Source of the DNA: Megachile rotundata
Lineage: Eukaryota; Arthropoda; Insecta; Hymenoptera; Megachilidae
Length of the DNA stretch: 64,000 bases
Assembly: GCF_050947335.1 (NCBI RefSeq)
Contig: NW_027473369.1
Coordinates: 186,001-250,000, forward strand
Direction: 5' to 3'
Part shown: one piece after another, positions 33,120 to 48,475 of the stretch
Numbering within the stretch: position 1 is the stretch's first letter
Layout of the letters: the number at the start of each line of letters is the position of its first letter
Made by a program: the position numbers and the translations under genes
The notes under the pieces: model-generated
Seen by the model: the letters and a program-made list of their open reading frames with translations, nothing else
What the model was told of the DNA's origin: nothing
Database searches by the model: none

Positions 33120-34528
33120 ACAATCGCAAGCATACAATCACAGTCATACAATCTCAATCATACAATCACAATCATACAATCATAATCATACAATTACAAT
33201 CATACATCACAATCATACAATCACATTCATACAATCACAATCATACTATCGCAATCATACAATCACAATCATACAATCGCAATCATACAATTACAATATC
33301 CCAAATACAATCTCCCAAATACAATCATACAATCACAATCATGCAATCACAATCATACAATCATATTCATACAATCACAATCATACAATCACAATCGTAC
33401 ATTCACAATCGTACAATCACAATCGCACAACCACAATCAGACAATCACACTCATACAATCACAATCATGCAATCACAATCATACAATCACAATCATACAA
33501 TCACAATCATACAATCACAATCATGCAATCACAAAAATACAATCATAATCATACAATCACAATCATACAATCGCAATCATACAATCACAATCATACAATC
33601 ATAATCATACAATCACAATCATACAATCATAATCATACAATTACAATCATACATCACAATCATACAATCACAATCATACAATCGCAATCATACAATTACA
33701 ATCTCCCAAATACAATCTCCCAAATACAATCATACAATCACAATCATACAATCACAATCATACAATCGCAATCATACTATCACAATCATACAATCACAAT
33801 CATACAATCACAATCATCCAATCACAATCATGCAATCACAATCATACATTCAAAATCATGCAATCACAAACATACAATCACAATCATGCAATCACAATCA
33901 TACAATCATAATCATACAATCACAATCATACAATCACAATCGTACAATCACAATCGTACAATCACAATCGCACAACCACAATCAGACAATCACAATCATA
34001 CAATCACAATCATACAATCACAATCATACAATCACAATCATACAATCACAATCATACAATCACAATCATGCAATCACAATCATACATTCAAAATCATGCA
34101 ATCACAATCATACAATCACAATCATGCAATCACAATCATACAATCATAATCATACAATTACAATCATACATCACAATCATACAATCACAATCATACAATC
34201 GCAATCATACAATTACAATATCCCAAATACAAACTCCCAAATACAATCATACAATCACAATCATACAATCACAATCATACAATCACAATCATGCAATCAC
34301 ATTCATACAATCATATTCATACAATCACAATCATACAATCACAATCGTACATTCACAATCGTACAATCACAATCGCACAACCACAATCAGACAACCATAC
34401 TCATACAATCACAATCATACAATCACAATCATACAATCACAATCATACAATCACAATCATACAATCACAATCATACAATCACAGTCATACAATCACAATC
34501 ATACAATCACAATCATACAATAACAATC

Positions 34529-34584
34529 TCCCAAATACAATCTCCCAAATACAATCTCCCAAATACAATCTCCCAAATACAATC
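34529..34584 (+). repeat. Cluster of four TCCCAAATACAATC units
   Basis: Four units follow a CAATAACAATC junction. The cluster has counterparts at 41040-41095, 46321-46376 and 62355-62410, in the expected places of the larger duplications. Confidence 0.9.
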
Positions 34585-37197
34585 ATACAATCACAATCAT
34601 ACAATCACAATCATACAATCACAATCATGCAATCACAATCATACATTCAAAATCATGCAATCACAATCATACAATCACAATCATGCAATCACAATCATAC
34701 AATCATAATCATACAATCACAATCATACAATCACAATCATACAATCACAATCATACAATCACAATCATACAATCACAATCATACAATCACAATCATACAT
34801 TCAAAACCATGCAATCACAATCATACAATCACAATCATGCAATCACAATCATACAATCACAATCATACATTCAAAATCATGCAATCACAATCATACAATC
34901 GCAATCATACAATTACAATCTCCCAAATACAATCTCCCAAATACAATCATACGATCACAATCATACAATCACAATCATACAATCACAATCATACAATCAC
35001 AATCATACAATCATAATCATAGAATCACAATCATACAAGTACAATCTCCCAAATACAATCGCCCAAATACAATCTCCCAAATACAATCAAACAATCACAA
35101 TCATACAATCACAATCATACAATCATAATCATACAATTACAATCATACATCACAATCATACAATCACATTCATACAATCACAATCGTACTATCGCAATCA
35201 TACAATCACAATCATACAATCACAATCATACAACCACAATCATACAATCACAATCATACAATCACAATCATACAATCAAAATCATGCAATCACAATCATA
35301 CAATCACAATCATGCAATCACAATCATACAATCACAATCATACAATCACAATCATACAATCGCAATCATACAATCACAACCATACAATCACAATCATACA
35401 ATCACAACAATACAATCACAATCATACCATCGCAATCATACAATTACAATATCCCAAATACAAACTCCCAAATACAATCATACAATCACAATCATACAAT
35501 CACAATCATACAATCACAATCATGCAATCACAATCATACAATCATAATCATAGAATCACAATCATACAAGTACAATCTCCCAAATACAATCGCCCAAATA
35601 CAATCTCCCAAATACAATCAAACAATCACAATCATACAATCACAATCATACAATCATAATCATACAATTACAATCATACATCACAATCATACAATCACAT
35701 TCATACATTCACAATCGTACTATCGCAATCATACAATCACAATCATACAATCACAATCATACTTTCACAATCATACAATCACAATCATACAATCACAATC
35801 ATACAATCACAATCATACAATCATAATCATACAATTACAATCATACATCACAATCATACAATCACATTCATACAATCACAATCATACTATCGCAATCATA
35901 CAATCACAATCATACAATCGCAATCATACAATTACAATATCCCAAATACAATCCCCCAAATACAATCATACAATCACAATCATGCAACCACAATCATACA
36001 ATCATATTCATACAATCACAATCATACAATCACAATCGTACACTCACAATCGTACAATCAGAATCGCACAACCACAATCAGACAATCACACTCATACAAT
36101 CACAATCATGCAATCACAATCATACAATCACAATCATACAATCACAATCATACAATCACAATCATGCAATCACAAAAATACAATCATAATCATACAATCA
36201 CAATCATACAATCGCAATCATACAATCACAAGCATACAATCATAATCATACAATCACAATCATACAATCATAATCATACAATCGCAATCATACAATTACA
36301 ATCTCCCAAATACAATCTCCCAAATACAATCATACAGTCACAATCATACAATCACAATCATACAATCATAATCATACAATCACGATCATACAATCACAAT
36401 CGTACAATCACAATCGTACAATCACAATCGCACAACCACAATCAGACAATCACAATCATACAATCACAATCATTCAATCACAATCATACAATCACAATCA
36501 TACAATCACAATCATACAATCACAATCATACAATCACAATCATGCAATCACAATCATACAATCATATTCATACAATCACAATCATACAATCACAATCGTA
36601 CATTCACAATCGTACAATCACAATCGCACAACCACAATCAGACAACCATACTCATACAATCACAATCATACAATCACAATCATACAATCACAATCATACA
36701 ATCACAATCATACAATCGCAATCATACTATCACAATCATACAATCACAATCATACAATCACAATCATCCAATCACAATCATGCAATCACAATCACACAAT
36801 CATAATCATACAATTACAATCATACATCACAATCATACAATCACAATCATACAATCGCAATCATACAATTACAATCTCCCAAATACAATCTCCCAAATAC
36901 AATCATACAGTCACAATCATACAATCACAATCATACAATCACAATCATACATTCAAAATCATGCAATCACAATCATACAATCACAATCATACAATCACAA
37001 TCATACAATCACAATCATACAATCGCAAGCATACAATCACATTCATACAATCTCAATCATACAATCTCAATCATACAATCACAATCATACAATCATAATC
37101 ATACAATTACAATCATACATCACAATCATACAATCGCAATCATACAATCGCAATCACACAATCACAATCATACAATCGCAATCATACAATAACAATC

Positions 37198-37281
37198 TCC
37201 CAAATACAATCTCCCAAATACAATCTCCCAAATACAATCTCCCAAATACAATCTCCCAAATACAATATCCCAAATACAATC
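37198..37281 (+). repeat. Cluster of five TCCCAAATACAATC units plus one TATCCC variant
   Basis: Units begin at 37198, 37212, 37226, 37240 and 37254. A sixth unit, beginning at 37268, is reached through AATATCCC instead of AATCTCCC. This joins the multi-copy cluster form to the TATCCC form that usually lies in the CATATTCAT-linked boxes, so it is a junction between two box types. Confidence 0.88.
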
Positions 37282-38248
37282 ATACAATCACAATCATACA
37301 ATCACAATCATACAATCACAATCATGCAATCACAATCGTACATTCAAAATCATGCAGTCACAATCATACAATGACAATCATGCAATCACAATCATACAAT
37401 CATAATCATACAATCACAATCATACAATCACAATCATACAATCACAATCATACAATGACATTCATACAATTACAATCATACAATCACAATCATACAATCA
37501 CAATCATGCAATCACAATCATACAATCACAATCATACAATCACAATCATGCAATCACAATCATACAATCATATTCATACAATCACAATCATACAATCACA
37601 ATCGTACATTCACAATCGTACAATCACAATGGCACAACCACAATCAGACAACCATACTCATACAATCACAATCATACAATCACAATCATACAATCACAAT
37701 CATACAATCACAATCATACTTTCACAATCATACAATCACAATCATACAATCACAATCATACAATCACAATCATACAATCACAATCATACAATCACAATCA
37801 GACAATCACAATCATACAATCACAATCATACAATCACAATCATACAATCACAATCATACAATCACAATCATACAATCGCAAGCATACAATCACAATCATA
37901 CAATCTCAATCATACAATCACAATCATACAATCATAATCATACAATTACAATCATACATCACAATCATACAATCACAATCATACAATCGCAATCATACAA
38001 TTACAATCTCCCAAATACAATCTCCCAAATACAATCATTCAATCACAATCATACAATCACAATCATACAATCACAATCATACAATCACAATCATACAATC
38101 ACAATCATACAATCACAATCATACTTTCACAATCATACAATCACAATCATACAATCACAATCATACAATCACAATCATACAATCACAATCAGACAATCAC
38201 AATCATACAATCACAATCATACAATCACAATCATACAATCACAATCAT

Positions 38249-39574
38249 ACAATCGCAAGCATACAATCACAATCATACAATCTCAATCATACAATCACAA
38301 TCATACAATCATAATCATACAATTACAATCATACATCACAATCATACAATCACAATCATACAATCGCAATCATACAATTACAATCTCCCAAATACAATCT
38401 CCCAAATACAATCATACAATCACAATCATACAATCACAATCATACAATCACAATCATACAATCACAATCATACTTTCACAATCATACAATCACAATCATA
38501 CAATCACAATCATACAATCACAATCATACAATCACAATCAGACAATCACAATCATACAATCACAATCATACAATCACAATCATACAATCACAATCATACA
38601 ATCGCAAGCATACAATCACAATCATACAATCTCAATCATACAATCACAATCATACAATCATAATCATACAATTACAATCATACATCACAATCATACAATC
38701 ACAATCATACAATCGCAATCATACACTTACAATCTCCCAAATACAATCTCCCAAATACAATCATACAATCACAATCATACAATCACAATCATACAATCGC
38801 AAGCATACAATCACAGTCATACAATCTCAATCATACAATCACAATCATACAATCATAATCATACAATTACAATCATACATCACAATCATACAATCACATT
38901 CATACAATCACAATCATACTATCGCAATCATACAATCACAATCATACAATCGCAATCATACAATTACAATATCCCAAATACAATCTCCCAAATAAAATCA
39001 TACAATCACAATCATGCAATCACAATCATGCAATCATATTCATACAATCACAATCATACAATCACAATCGTACATTCACAATCGTACAATCACAATCGCA
39101 CAACCACAATCAGACAATCACACTCATACAATCACAATCATGCAATCACAATCATACAATCACAATCATACAATCACAATCATACAATCACAATCATGCA
39201 ATCACAAAAATACAATCATAATCATACAATCACAATCATACAATCGCAATCATACAATCACAATCATACAATCACAATCATACAATCACAATCATACAGT
39301 CACAATCATACAATCACAATCACACAATCACAATCATACAATCACAATCATACAATCACAATCATACAATCACAATCATACAATCGCAAGCATACAATCA
39401 CAATCATACAATCTCAATCATACAATCACAATCATACAATCATAATCATACAATTACAATCATACGTCACAATCATACAATCACAATCATACAATCGCAA
39501 TCATACACTTACAATCTCCCAAATACAATCTCCCAAATACAATCATACAATCACAATCATACAATCACAATCAT
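38249..39574 (+). repeat. Ordered series 2: anchor spacings 349-195-587-195
   Basis: Anchors start at 38249, 38598, 38793, 39380 and 39575, preceded by 37872 (377 bp). This matches series 1 at offset 6,455. It carries the private CATACGTCAC variant at about 39462 just downstream of an anchor. Confidence 0.9.
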
Positions 39575-41039
39575 ACAATCGCAAGCATACAATCACAGTC
39601 ATACAATCTCAATCATACAATCACAATCATACAATCATAATCATACAATTACAATCATACATCACAATCATACAATCACATTCATACAATCACAATCATA
39701 CTATCGCAATCATACAATCACAATCATACAATCGCAATCATACAATTACAATATCCCAAATACAATCTCCCAAATACAATCATACAATCACAATCATGCA
39801 ATCACAATCATACAATCATATTCATACAATCACAATCATACAATCACAATCGTACATTCACAATCGTACAATCACAATCGCACAACCACAATCAGGCAAT
39901 CACACTCATACAATCACAATCATGCAATCACAATCATACAACCACAATCATACAATCACAATCATACAATCACAATCATGCAATCACAAAAATACAATCA
40001 TAATCATACAATCACAATCATACAATCGCAATCATACAATCACAATCATACAATCATAATCATACAATCACAATCATACAATCATAATCATACAATTACA
40101 ATCATACATCACAATCATACAATCACAATCATACAATCGCAATCATACAATTACAATCTCCCAAATACAATCTCCCAAATACAATCATACAATCACAATC
40201 ATACAATCACAATCATACAATTATAATCATACAATCACAATCATACAATCACAATCATACAATCACAATCATACAATCGCAATCATACTATCACAATCAT
40301 ACAATCACAATCATACAATCACAATCATCCAATCACAATCATGCAATCACAATCATACATTCAAAATCATGCAATCACAAACATACAATCACAATCATGC
40401 AATCACAATCATACAATCATAATCATACAATCACAATCATACAATCACAATCGTACAATCACAATCGTACAATCACAATCGCACAACCACAATCAGACAA
40501 TCACAATCATACAATCACAATCATACAATCACAATCATACAATCACAATCATACAATCACAATCATACAATCACAATCATGCAATCACAATCATACATTC
40601 AAAATCATGCAATCACAATCATACAATCACAATCATGCAATCACAATCATACAATCATAATCATACAATTACAATCATACATCACAATCATACAATCACA
40701 ATCATACAATCGCAATCATACAATTACAATATCCCAAATACAAACTCCCAAATACAATCATACAATCACAATCATACAATCACAATCATACAATCACAAT
40801 CATGCAATCACATTCATACAATCATATTCATACAATCACAATCATACAATCACAATCGTACATTCACAATCGTACAATCACAATCGCACAACCACAATCA
40901 GACAACCATACTCATACAACCACAACCATACAATCACAATCATACAATCACAATCATACAATCACAATCATACAATCACAATCATACAATCACAGTCATA
41001 CAATCACAATCATACAATCACAATCATACAATAACAATC

Positions 41040-41095
41040 TCCCAAATACAATCTCCCAAATACAATCTCCCAAATACAATCTCCCAAATACAATC
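41040..41095 (+). repeat. Cluster of four TCCCAAATACAATC units (first copy of the 5,281 bp pair)
   Basis: Units begin at 41040, 41054, 41068 and 41082. The matching cluster lies exactly 5,281 bp downstream at 46321. Confidence 0.9.
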
Positions 41096-43529
41096 ATACA
41101 ATCACAATCATACAATCACAATCATACAATCACAATCATGCAATCACAATCATACATTCAAAATCATGCAATCACAATCATACAATCACAATCATGCAAT
41201 CACAATCATACAATCACAATCATACATTCAAAATCATGCAATCACAATCATACAATCGCAATCATACAATTACAATCTCCCAAATACAATCTCCCAAATA
41301 CAATCATACGATCACAATCATACAATCACAATCATACAATCACAATCATACAATCACAATCATACAATCATAATCATAGAATCACAATCATACAAGTACA
41401 ATCTCCCAAATACAATCGCCCAAATACAATCTCCCAAATACAATCAAACAATCACAATCATACAATCACAATCATGCAATCACAATCATACAATCACAAT
41501 CATACAATCACAATCATACAATCGCAATCATACAATCACAACCATACAATCACAATCATACAATCACAACAATACAATCACAATCATACCATCGCAATCA
41601 TACAATTACAATATCCCAAATACAAACTCCCAAATACAATCATACAATCACAATCATACAATCACAATCATACAATCACAATCATGCAATCACAATCATA
41701 CAATCATATTCATACAATCACAATCATACAATCACAATCGTACATTCACAATCGTACAATCACAATCATACAATCACAATCATACAATCACAATCATACA
41801 ATCATAATCATACAATTACAATCATACATCACAATCATACAATCACATTCATACAATCACAATCATACTATCGCAATCATACAATCACAATCATACAATC
41901 GCAATCATACAATTACAATATCCCAAATACAATCCCCCAAATACAATCATACAATCACAATCATGCAATCACAATCATACAATCATATTCATACGATCAC
42001 AATCATACAATCACAATCATACAATCACAATCATACAATCACAATCATACAATCATAATCATAGAATCACAATCATACAAGTACAATTTCCCAAATACAA
42101 TCGCCCAAATACAATCTCCCAAATACAGTCAAACAATCACAATCATACAATCACAATCATACAATCATAATCATACAATTACAATCATACATCACAATCA
42201 TACAATCACATTCATACAATCACAATCGTACTATCGCAATCATACAATCACAATCATGCAATCACAATCATACAATCACAATCATACAATCACAATCATA
42301 CAATCACAATCATGCAATCACAAAAATACAATCATAATCATACAATCACAATCATACAATCGCAATCATACAATCACAAGCATACAATCATAATCATACA
42401 ATCACAATCATACAATCATAATCATACAATCGCAATCATACAATTACAATCTCCCAAATACAATCTCCCAAATACAATCATACAGTCACAATCATACAAT
42501 CACAATCATACAATCATAATCATACAATCACGATCATACAATCACAATCGTACAATCACAATCGTACAATCACAATCGCACAACCACAATCAGACAATCA
42601 CAATCATACAATCACAATCATTCAATCACAATCATACAATCACAATCATACAATCACAATCATACAATCACAATCATACAATCACAATCATGCAATCACA
42701 ATCATACAATCATATTCATACAATCACAATCATACAATCACAATCGTACATTCACAATCGTACAATCACAATCGCACAACCACAATCAGACAACCATACT
42801 CATACAATCACAATCATACAATCACAATCATACAATCACAATCATACAATCACAATCATACAATCGCAATCATACTATCACAATCATACAATCACAATCA
42901 TACAATCACAATCATCCAATCACAATCATGCAATCACAATCACACAATCATAATCATACAATTACAATCATACATCACAATCATACAATCACAATCATAC
43001 AATCGCAATCATACAATTACAATCTCCCAAATACAATCTCCCAAATACAATCATACAGTCACAATCATACAATCACAATCATACAATCACAATCATACAA
43101 TCGCAATCATACTATCACAATCATACAATCACAATCATACAATCACAATCATCCAATCACAATCATGCAATCACAATCATACAATCACAATCATACAATC
43201 ATAATCATACAATTACAATCATACATCACAATCATACAATCACAATCATACAATCGCAATCATACAATTACAATCTCCCAAATACAATCTCCCAAATACA
43301 ATCATTCAATCACAATCATACAATCACAATCATACAATCACAATCATACAATCACAATCATACAATCACAATCATACAATCACAATCATACTTTCACAAT
43401 CATACAATCACAATCATACAATCACAATCATACAATCACAATCATACAATCACAATCATACAATCACAATCAGACAATCACAATCATACAATCACAATCA
43501 TACAATCACAATCATACAATCACAATCAT

Positions 43530-44855
43530 ACAATCGCAAGCATACAATCACAATCATACAATCTCAATCATACAATCACAATCATACAATCATAATCATA
43601 CAATTACAATCATACATCACAATCATACAATCACAATCATACAATCGCAATCATACAATTACAATCTCCCAAATACAATCTCCCAAATACAATCATACAA
43701 TCACAATCATACAATCACAATCATACAATCACAATCATACAATCACAATCATACTTTCACAATCATACAATCACAATCATACAATCACAATCATACAATC
43801 ACAATCATACAATCACAATCAGACAATCACAATCATACAATCACAATCATACAATCACAATCATACAATCACAATCATACAATCGCAAGCATACAATCAC
43901 AATCATACAATCTCAATCATACAATCACAATCATACAATCATAATCATACAATTACAATCATACATCACAATCATACAATCACAATCATACAATCGCAAT
44001 CATACACTTACAATCTCCCAAATACAATCTCCCAAATACAATCATACAATCACAATCATACAATCACAATCATACAATCGCAAGCATACAATCACAGTCA
44101 TACAATCTCAATCATACAATCACAATCATACAATCATAATCATACAATTACAATCATACATCACAATCATACAATCACATTCATACAATCACAATCATAC
44201 TATCGCAATCATACAATCACAATCATACAATCGCAATCATACAATTACAATATCCCAAATACAATCTCCCAAATAAAATCATACAATCACAATCATGCAA
44301 TCACAATCATGCAATCATATTCATACAATCACAATCATACAATCACAATCGTACATTCACAATCGTACAATCACAATCGCACAACCACAATCAGACAATC
44401 ACACTCATACAATCACAATCATGCAATCACAATCATACAATCACAATCATACAATCACAATCATACAATCACAATCATGCAATCACAAAAATACAATCAT
44501 AATCATACAATCACAATCATACAATCGCAATCATACAATCACAATCATACAATCACAATCATACAATCACAATCATACAGTCACAATCATACAATCACAA
44601 TCACACAATCACAATCATACAATCACAATCATACAATCACAATCATACAATCACAATCATACAATCGCAAGCATACAATCACAATCATACAATCTCAATC
44701 ATACAATCACAATCATACAATCATAATCATACAATTACAATCATACGTCACAATCATACAATCACAATCATACAATCGCAATCATACACTTACAATCTCC
44801 CAAATACAATCTCCCAAATACAATCATACAATCACAATCATACAATCACAATCAT
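43530..44855 (+). repeat. Ordered series 3: anchor spacings 349-195-587-195
   Basis: Anchors start at 43530, 43879, 44074, 44661 and 44856. This is series 2 shifted by 5,281 bp, including the private CATACGTCAC variant at about 44743. Confidence 0.9.
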
Positions 44856-46320
44856 ACAATCGCAAGCATACAATCACAGTCATACAATCTCAATCATACA
44901 ATCACAATCATACAATCATAATCATACAATTACAATCATACATCACAATCATACAATCACATTCATACAATCACAATCATACTATCGCAATCATACAATC
45001 ACAATCATACAATCGCAATCATACAATTACAATATCCCAAATACAATCTCCCAAATACAATCATACAATCACAATCATGCAATCACAATCATACAATCAT
45101 ATTCATACAATCACAATCATACAATCACAATCGTACATTCACAATCGTACAATCACAATCGCACAACCACAATCAGGCAATCACACTCATACAATCACAA
45201 TCATGCAATCACAATCATACAACCACAATCATACAATCACAATCATACAATCACAATCATGCAATCACAAAAATACAATCATAATCATACAATCACAATC
45301 ATACAATCGCAATCATACAATCACAATCATACAATCATAATCATACAATCACAATCATACAATCATAATCATACAATTACAATCATACATCACAATCATA
45401 CAATCACAATCATACAATCGCAATCATACAATTACAATCTCCCAAATACAATCTCCCAAATACAATCATACAATCACAATCATACAATCACAATCATACA
45501 ATTATAATCATACAATCACAATCATACAATCACAATCATACAATCACAATCATACAATCGCAATCATACTATCACAATCATACAATCACAATCATACAAT
45601 CACAATCATCCAATCACAATCATGCAATCACAATCATACATTCAAAATCATGCAATCACAAACATACAATCACAATCATGCAATCACAATCATACAATCA
45701 TAATCATACAATCACAATCATACAATCACAATCGTACAATCACAATCGTACAATCACAATCGCACAACCACAATCAGACAATCACAATCATACAATCACA
45801 ATCATACAATCACAATCATACAATCACAATCATACAATCACAATCATACAATCACAATCATGCAATCACAATCATACATTCAAAATCATGCAATCACAAT
45901 CATACAATCACAATCATGCAATCACAATCATACAATCATAATCATACAATTACAATCATACATCACAATCATACAATCACAATCATACAATCGCAATCAT
46001 ACAATTACAATATCCCAAATACAAACTCCCAAATACAATCATACAATCACAATCATACAATCACAATCATACAATCACAATCATGCAATCACATTCATAC
46101 AATCATATTCATACAATCACAATCATACAATCACAATCGTACATTCACAATCGTACAATCACAATCGCACAACCACAATCAGACAACCATACTCATACAA
46201 CCACAACCATACAATCACAATCATACAATCACAATCATACAATCACAATCATACAATCACAATCATACAATCACAGTCATACAATCACAATCATACAATC
46301 ACAATCATACAATAACAATC

Positions 46321-46376
46321 TCCCAAATACAATCTCCCAAATACAATCTCCCAAATACAATCTCCCAAATACAATC
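46321..46376 (+). repeat. Cluster of four TCCCAAATACAATC units (second copy of the 5,281 bp pair)
   Basis: Units begin at 46321, 46335, 46349 and 46363. This repeats the cluster at 41040 with no change in copy number, which supports a young duplication. Confidence 0.9.
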
Positions 46377-48475
46377 ATACAATCACAATCATACAATCAC
46401 AATCATACAATCACAATCATGCAATCACAATCATACATTCAAAATCATGCAATCACAATCATACAATCACAATCATGCAATCACAATCATACAATCACAA
46501 TCATACATTCAAAATCATGCAATCACAATCATACAATCGCAATCATACAATTACAATCTCCCAAATACAATCTCCCAAATACAATCATACGATCACAATC
46601 ATACAATCACAATCATACAATCACAATCATACAATCACAATCATACAATCATAATCATAGAATCACAATCATACAAGTACAATCTCCCAAATACAATCGC
46701 CCAAATACAATCTCCCAAATACAATCAAACAATCACAATCATACAATCACAATCATGCAATCACAATCATACAATCACAATCATACAATCACAATCATAC
46801 AATCGCAATCATACAATCACAACCATACAATCACAATCATACAATCACAACAATACAATCACAATCATACCATCGCAATCATACAATTACAATATCCCAA
46901 ATACAAACTCCCAAATACAATCATACAATCACAATCATACAATCACAATCATACAATCACAATCATGCAATCACAATCATACAATCATATTCATACAATC
47001 ACAATCATACAATCACAATCGTACATTCACAATCGTACAATCACAATCATACAATCACAATCATACAATCACAATCATACAATCATAATCATACAATTAC
47101 AATCATACATCACAATCATACAATCACATTCATACAATCACAATCATACTATCGCAATCATACAATCACAATCATACAATCGCAATCATACAATTACAAT
47201 ATCCCAAATACAATCCCCCAAATACAATCATACAATCACAATCATGCAATCACAATCATACAATCATATTCATACGATCACAATCATACAATCACAATCA
47301 TACAATCACAATCATACAATCACAATCATACAATCATAATCATAGAATCACAATCATACAAGTACAATTTCCCAAATACAATCGCCCAAATACAATCTCC
47401 CAAATACAGTCAAACAATCACAATCATACAATCACAATCATACAATCATAATCATACAATTACAATCATACATCACAATCATACAATCACATTCATACAA
47501 TCACAATCGTACTATCGCAATCATACAATCACAATCATGCAATCACAATCATACAATCACAATCATACAATCACAATCATACAATCACAATCATGCAATC
47601 ACAAAAATACAATCATAATCATACAATCACAATCATACAATCGCAATCATACAATCACAAGCATACAATCATAATCATACAATCACAATCATACAATCAT
47701 AATCATACAATCGCAATCATACAATTACAATCTCCCAAATACAATCTCCCAAATACAATCATACAGTCACAATCATACAATCACAATCATACAATCATAA
47801 TCATACAATCACGATCATACAATCACAATCGTACAATCACAATCGTACAATCACAATCGCACAACCACAATCAGACAATCACAATCATACAATCACAATC
47901 ATTCAATCACAATCATACAATCACAATCATACAATCACAATCATACAATCACAATCATACAATCACAATCATGCAATCACAATCATACAATCATATTCAT
48001 ACAATCACAATCATACAATCACAATCGTACATTCACAATCGTACAATCACAATCGCACAACCACAATCAGACAACCATACTCATACAATCACAATCATAC
48101 AATCACAATCATACAATCACAATCATACAATCACAATCATACAATCGCAATCATACTATCACAATCATACAATCACAATCATACAATCACAATCATCCAA
48201 TCACAATCATGCAATCACAATCACACAATCATAATCATACAATTACAATCATACATCACAATCATACAATCACAATCATACAATCGCAATCATACAATTA
48301 CAATCTCCCAAATACAATCTCCCAAATACAATCATACAGTCACAATCATACAATCACAATCATACAATCACAATCATACAATCGCAATCATACTATCACA
48401 ATCATACAATCACAATCATACAATCACAATCATCCAATCACAATCATGCAATCACAATCATACAATCACAATCAT

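Larger units (their letters stand above)
28733..36579 (+). repeat. Block of about 7.8 kb that recurs at 56574-64000
   Basis: Landmarks align in order at offsets 27,841 (28815/56656, 28983/56824, 29569/57410, 30143/57984), 27,840 (31794/59634, 32559/60399), 27,826 (33830/61656, 34291/62117, 34683/62509) and 27,421 (36164/63585). The 27,841 to 27,840 step is explained by one extra 13-bp box near 58.7 kb in the later copy. The 27,421 step is a deletion of about 405 bp in the later copy. Confidence 0.85.
37914..43180 (+). repeat. First copy of the 5,281 bp tandem duplication
   Basis: Landmarks at 39014/44295, 40341/45622, 40802/46083, 41040/46321 and 42312/47593 are each exactly 5,281 bp apart. 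Private variants are shared: ACGTCAC (39464/44745), CAGGCAATC (39893/45174), TTTCCC near 42087/47368, and AAATACAGTCAAAC near 42125/47406. Near the left end the offset is 5,267 because this copy has one 14-bp unit fewer between its ACTTTC and AGAC markers (38124-38191). Confidence 0.9.
43181..48475 (+). repeat. Second copy of the 5,281 bp tandem duplication
   Basis: The open-frame translations compared between copies are identical, apart from the one-unit change near the left end. The match stops at about 48475, where CATGCAATCACAATCACAC replaces CATACAATCATAATC. The two copies are directly adjacent, so this is a tandem event, and it is recent on sequence grounds. Confidence 0.9.

Noticed and set aside
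37914..48475. Treating the 5,281 bp pair as a transposed element
   Set aside because: The copies are directly adjacent, have no distinct ends, and consist of the same satellite units. Unequal exchange or assembly duplication explains them better.
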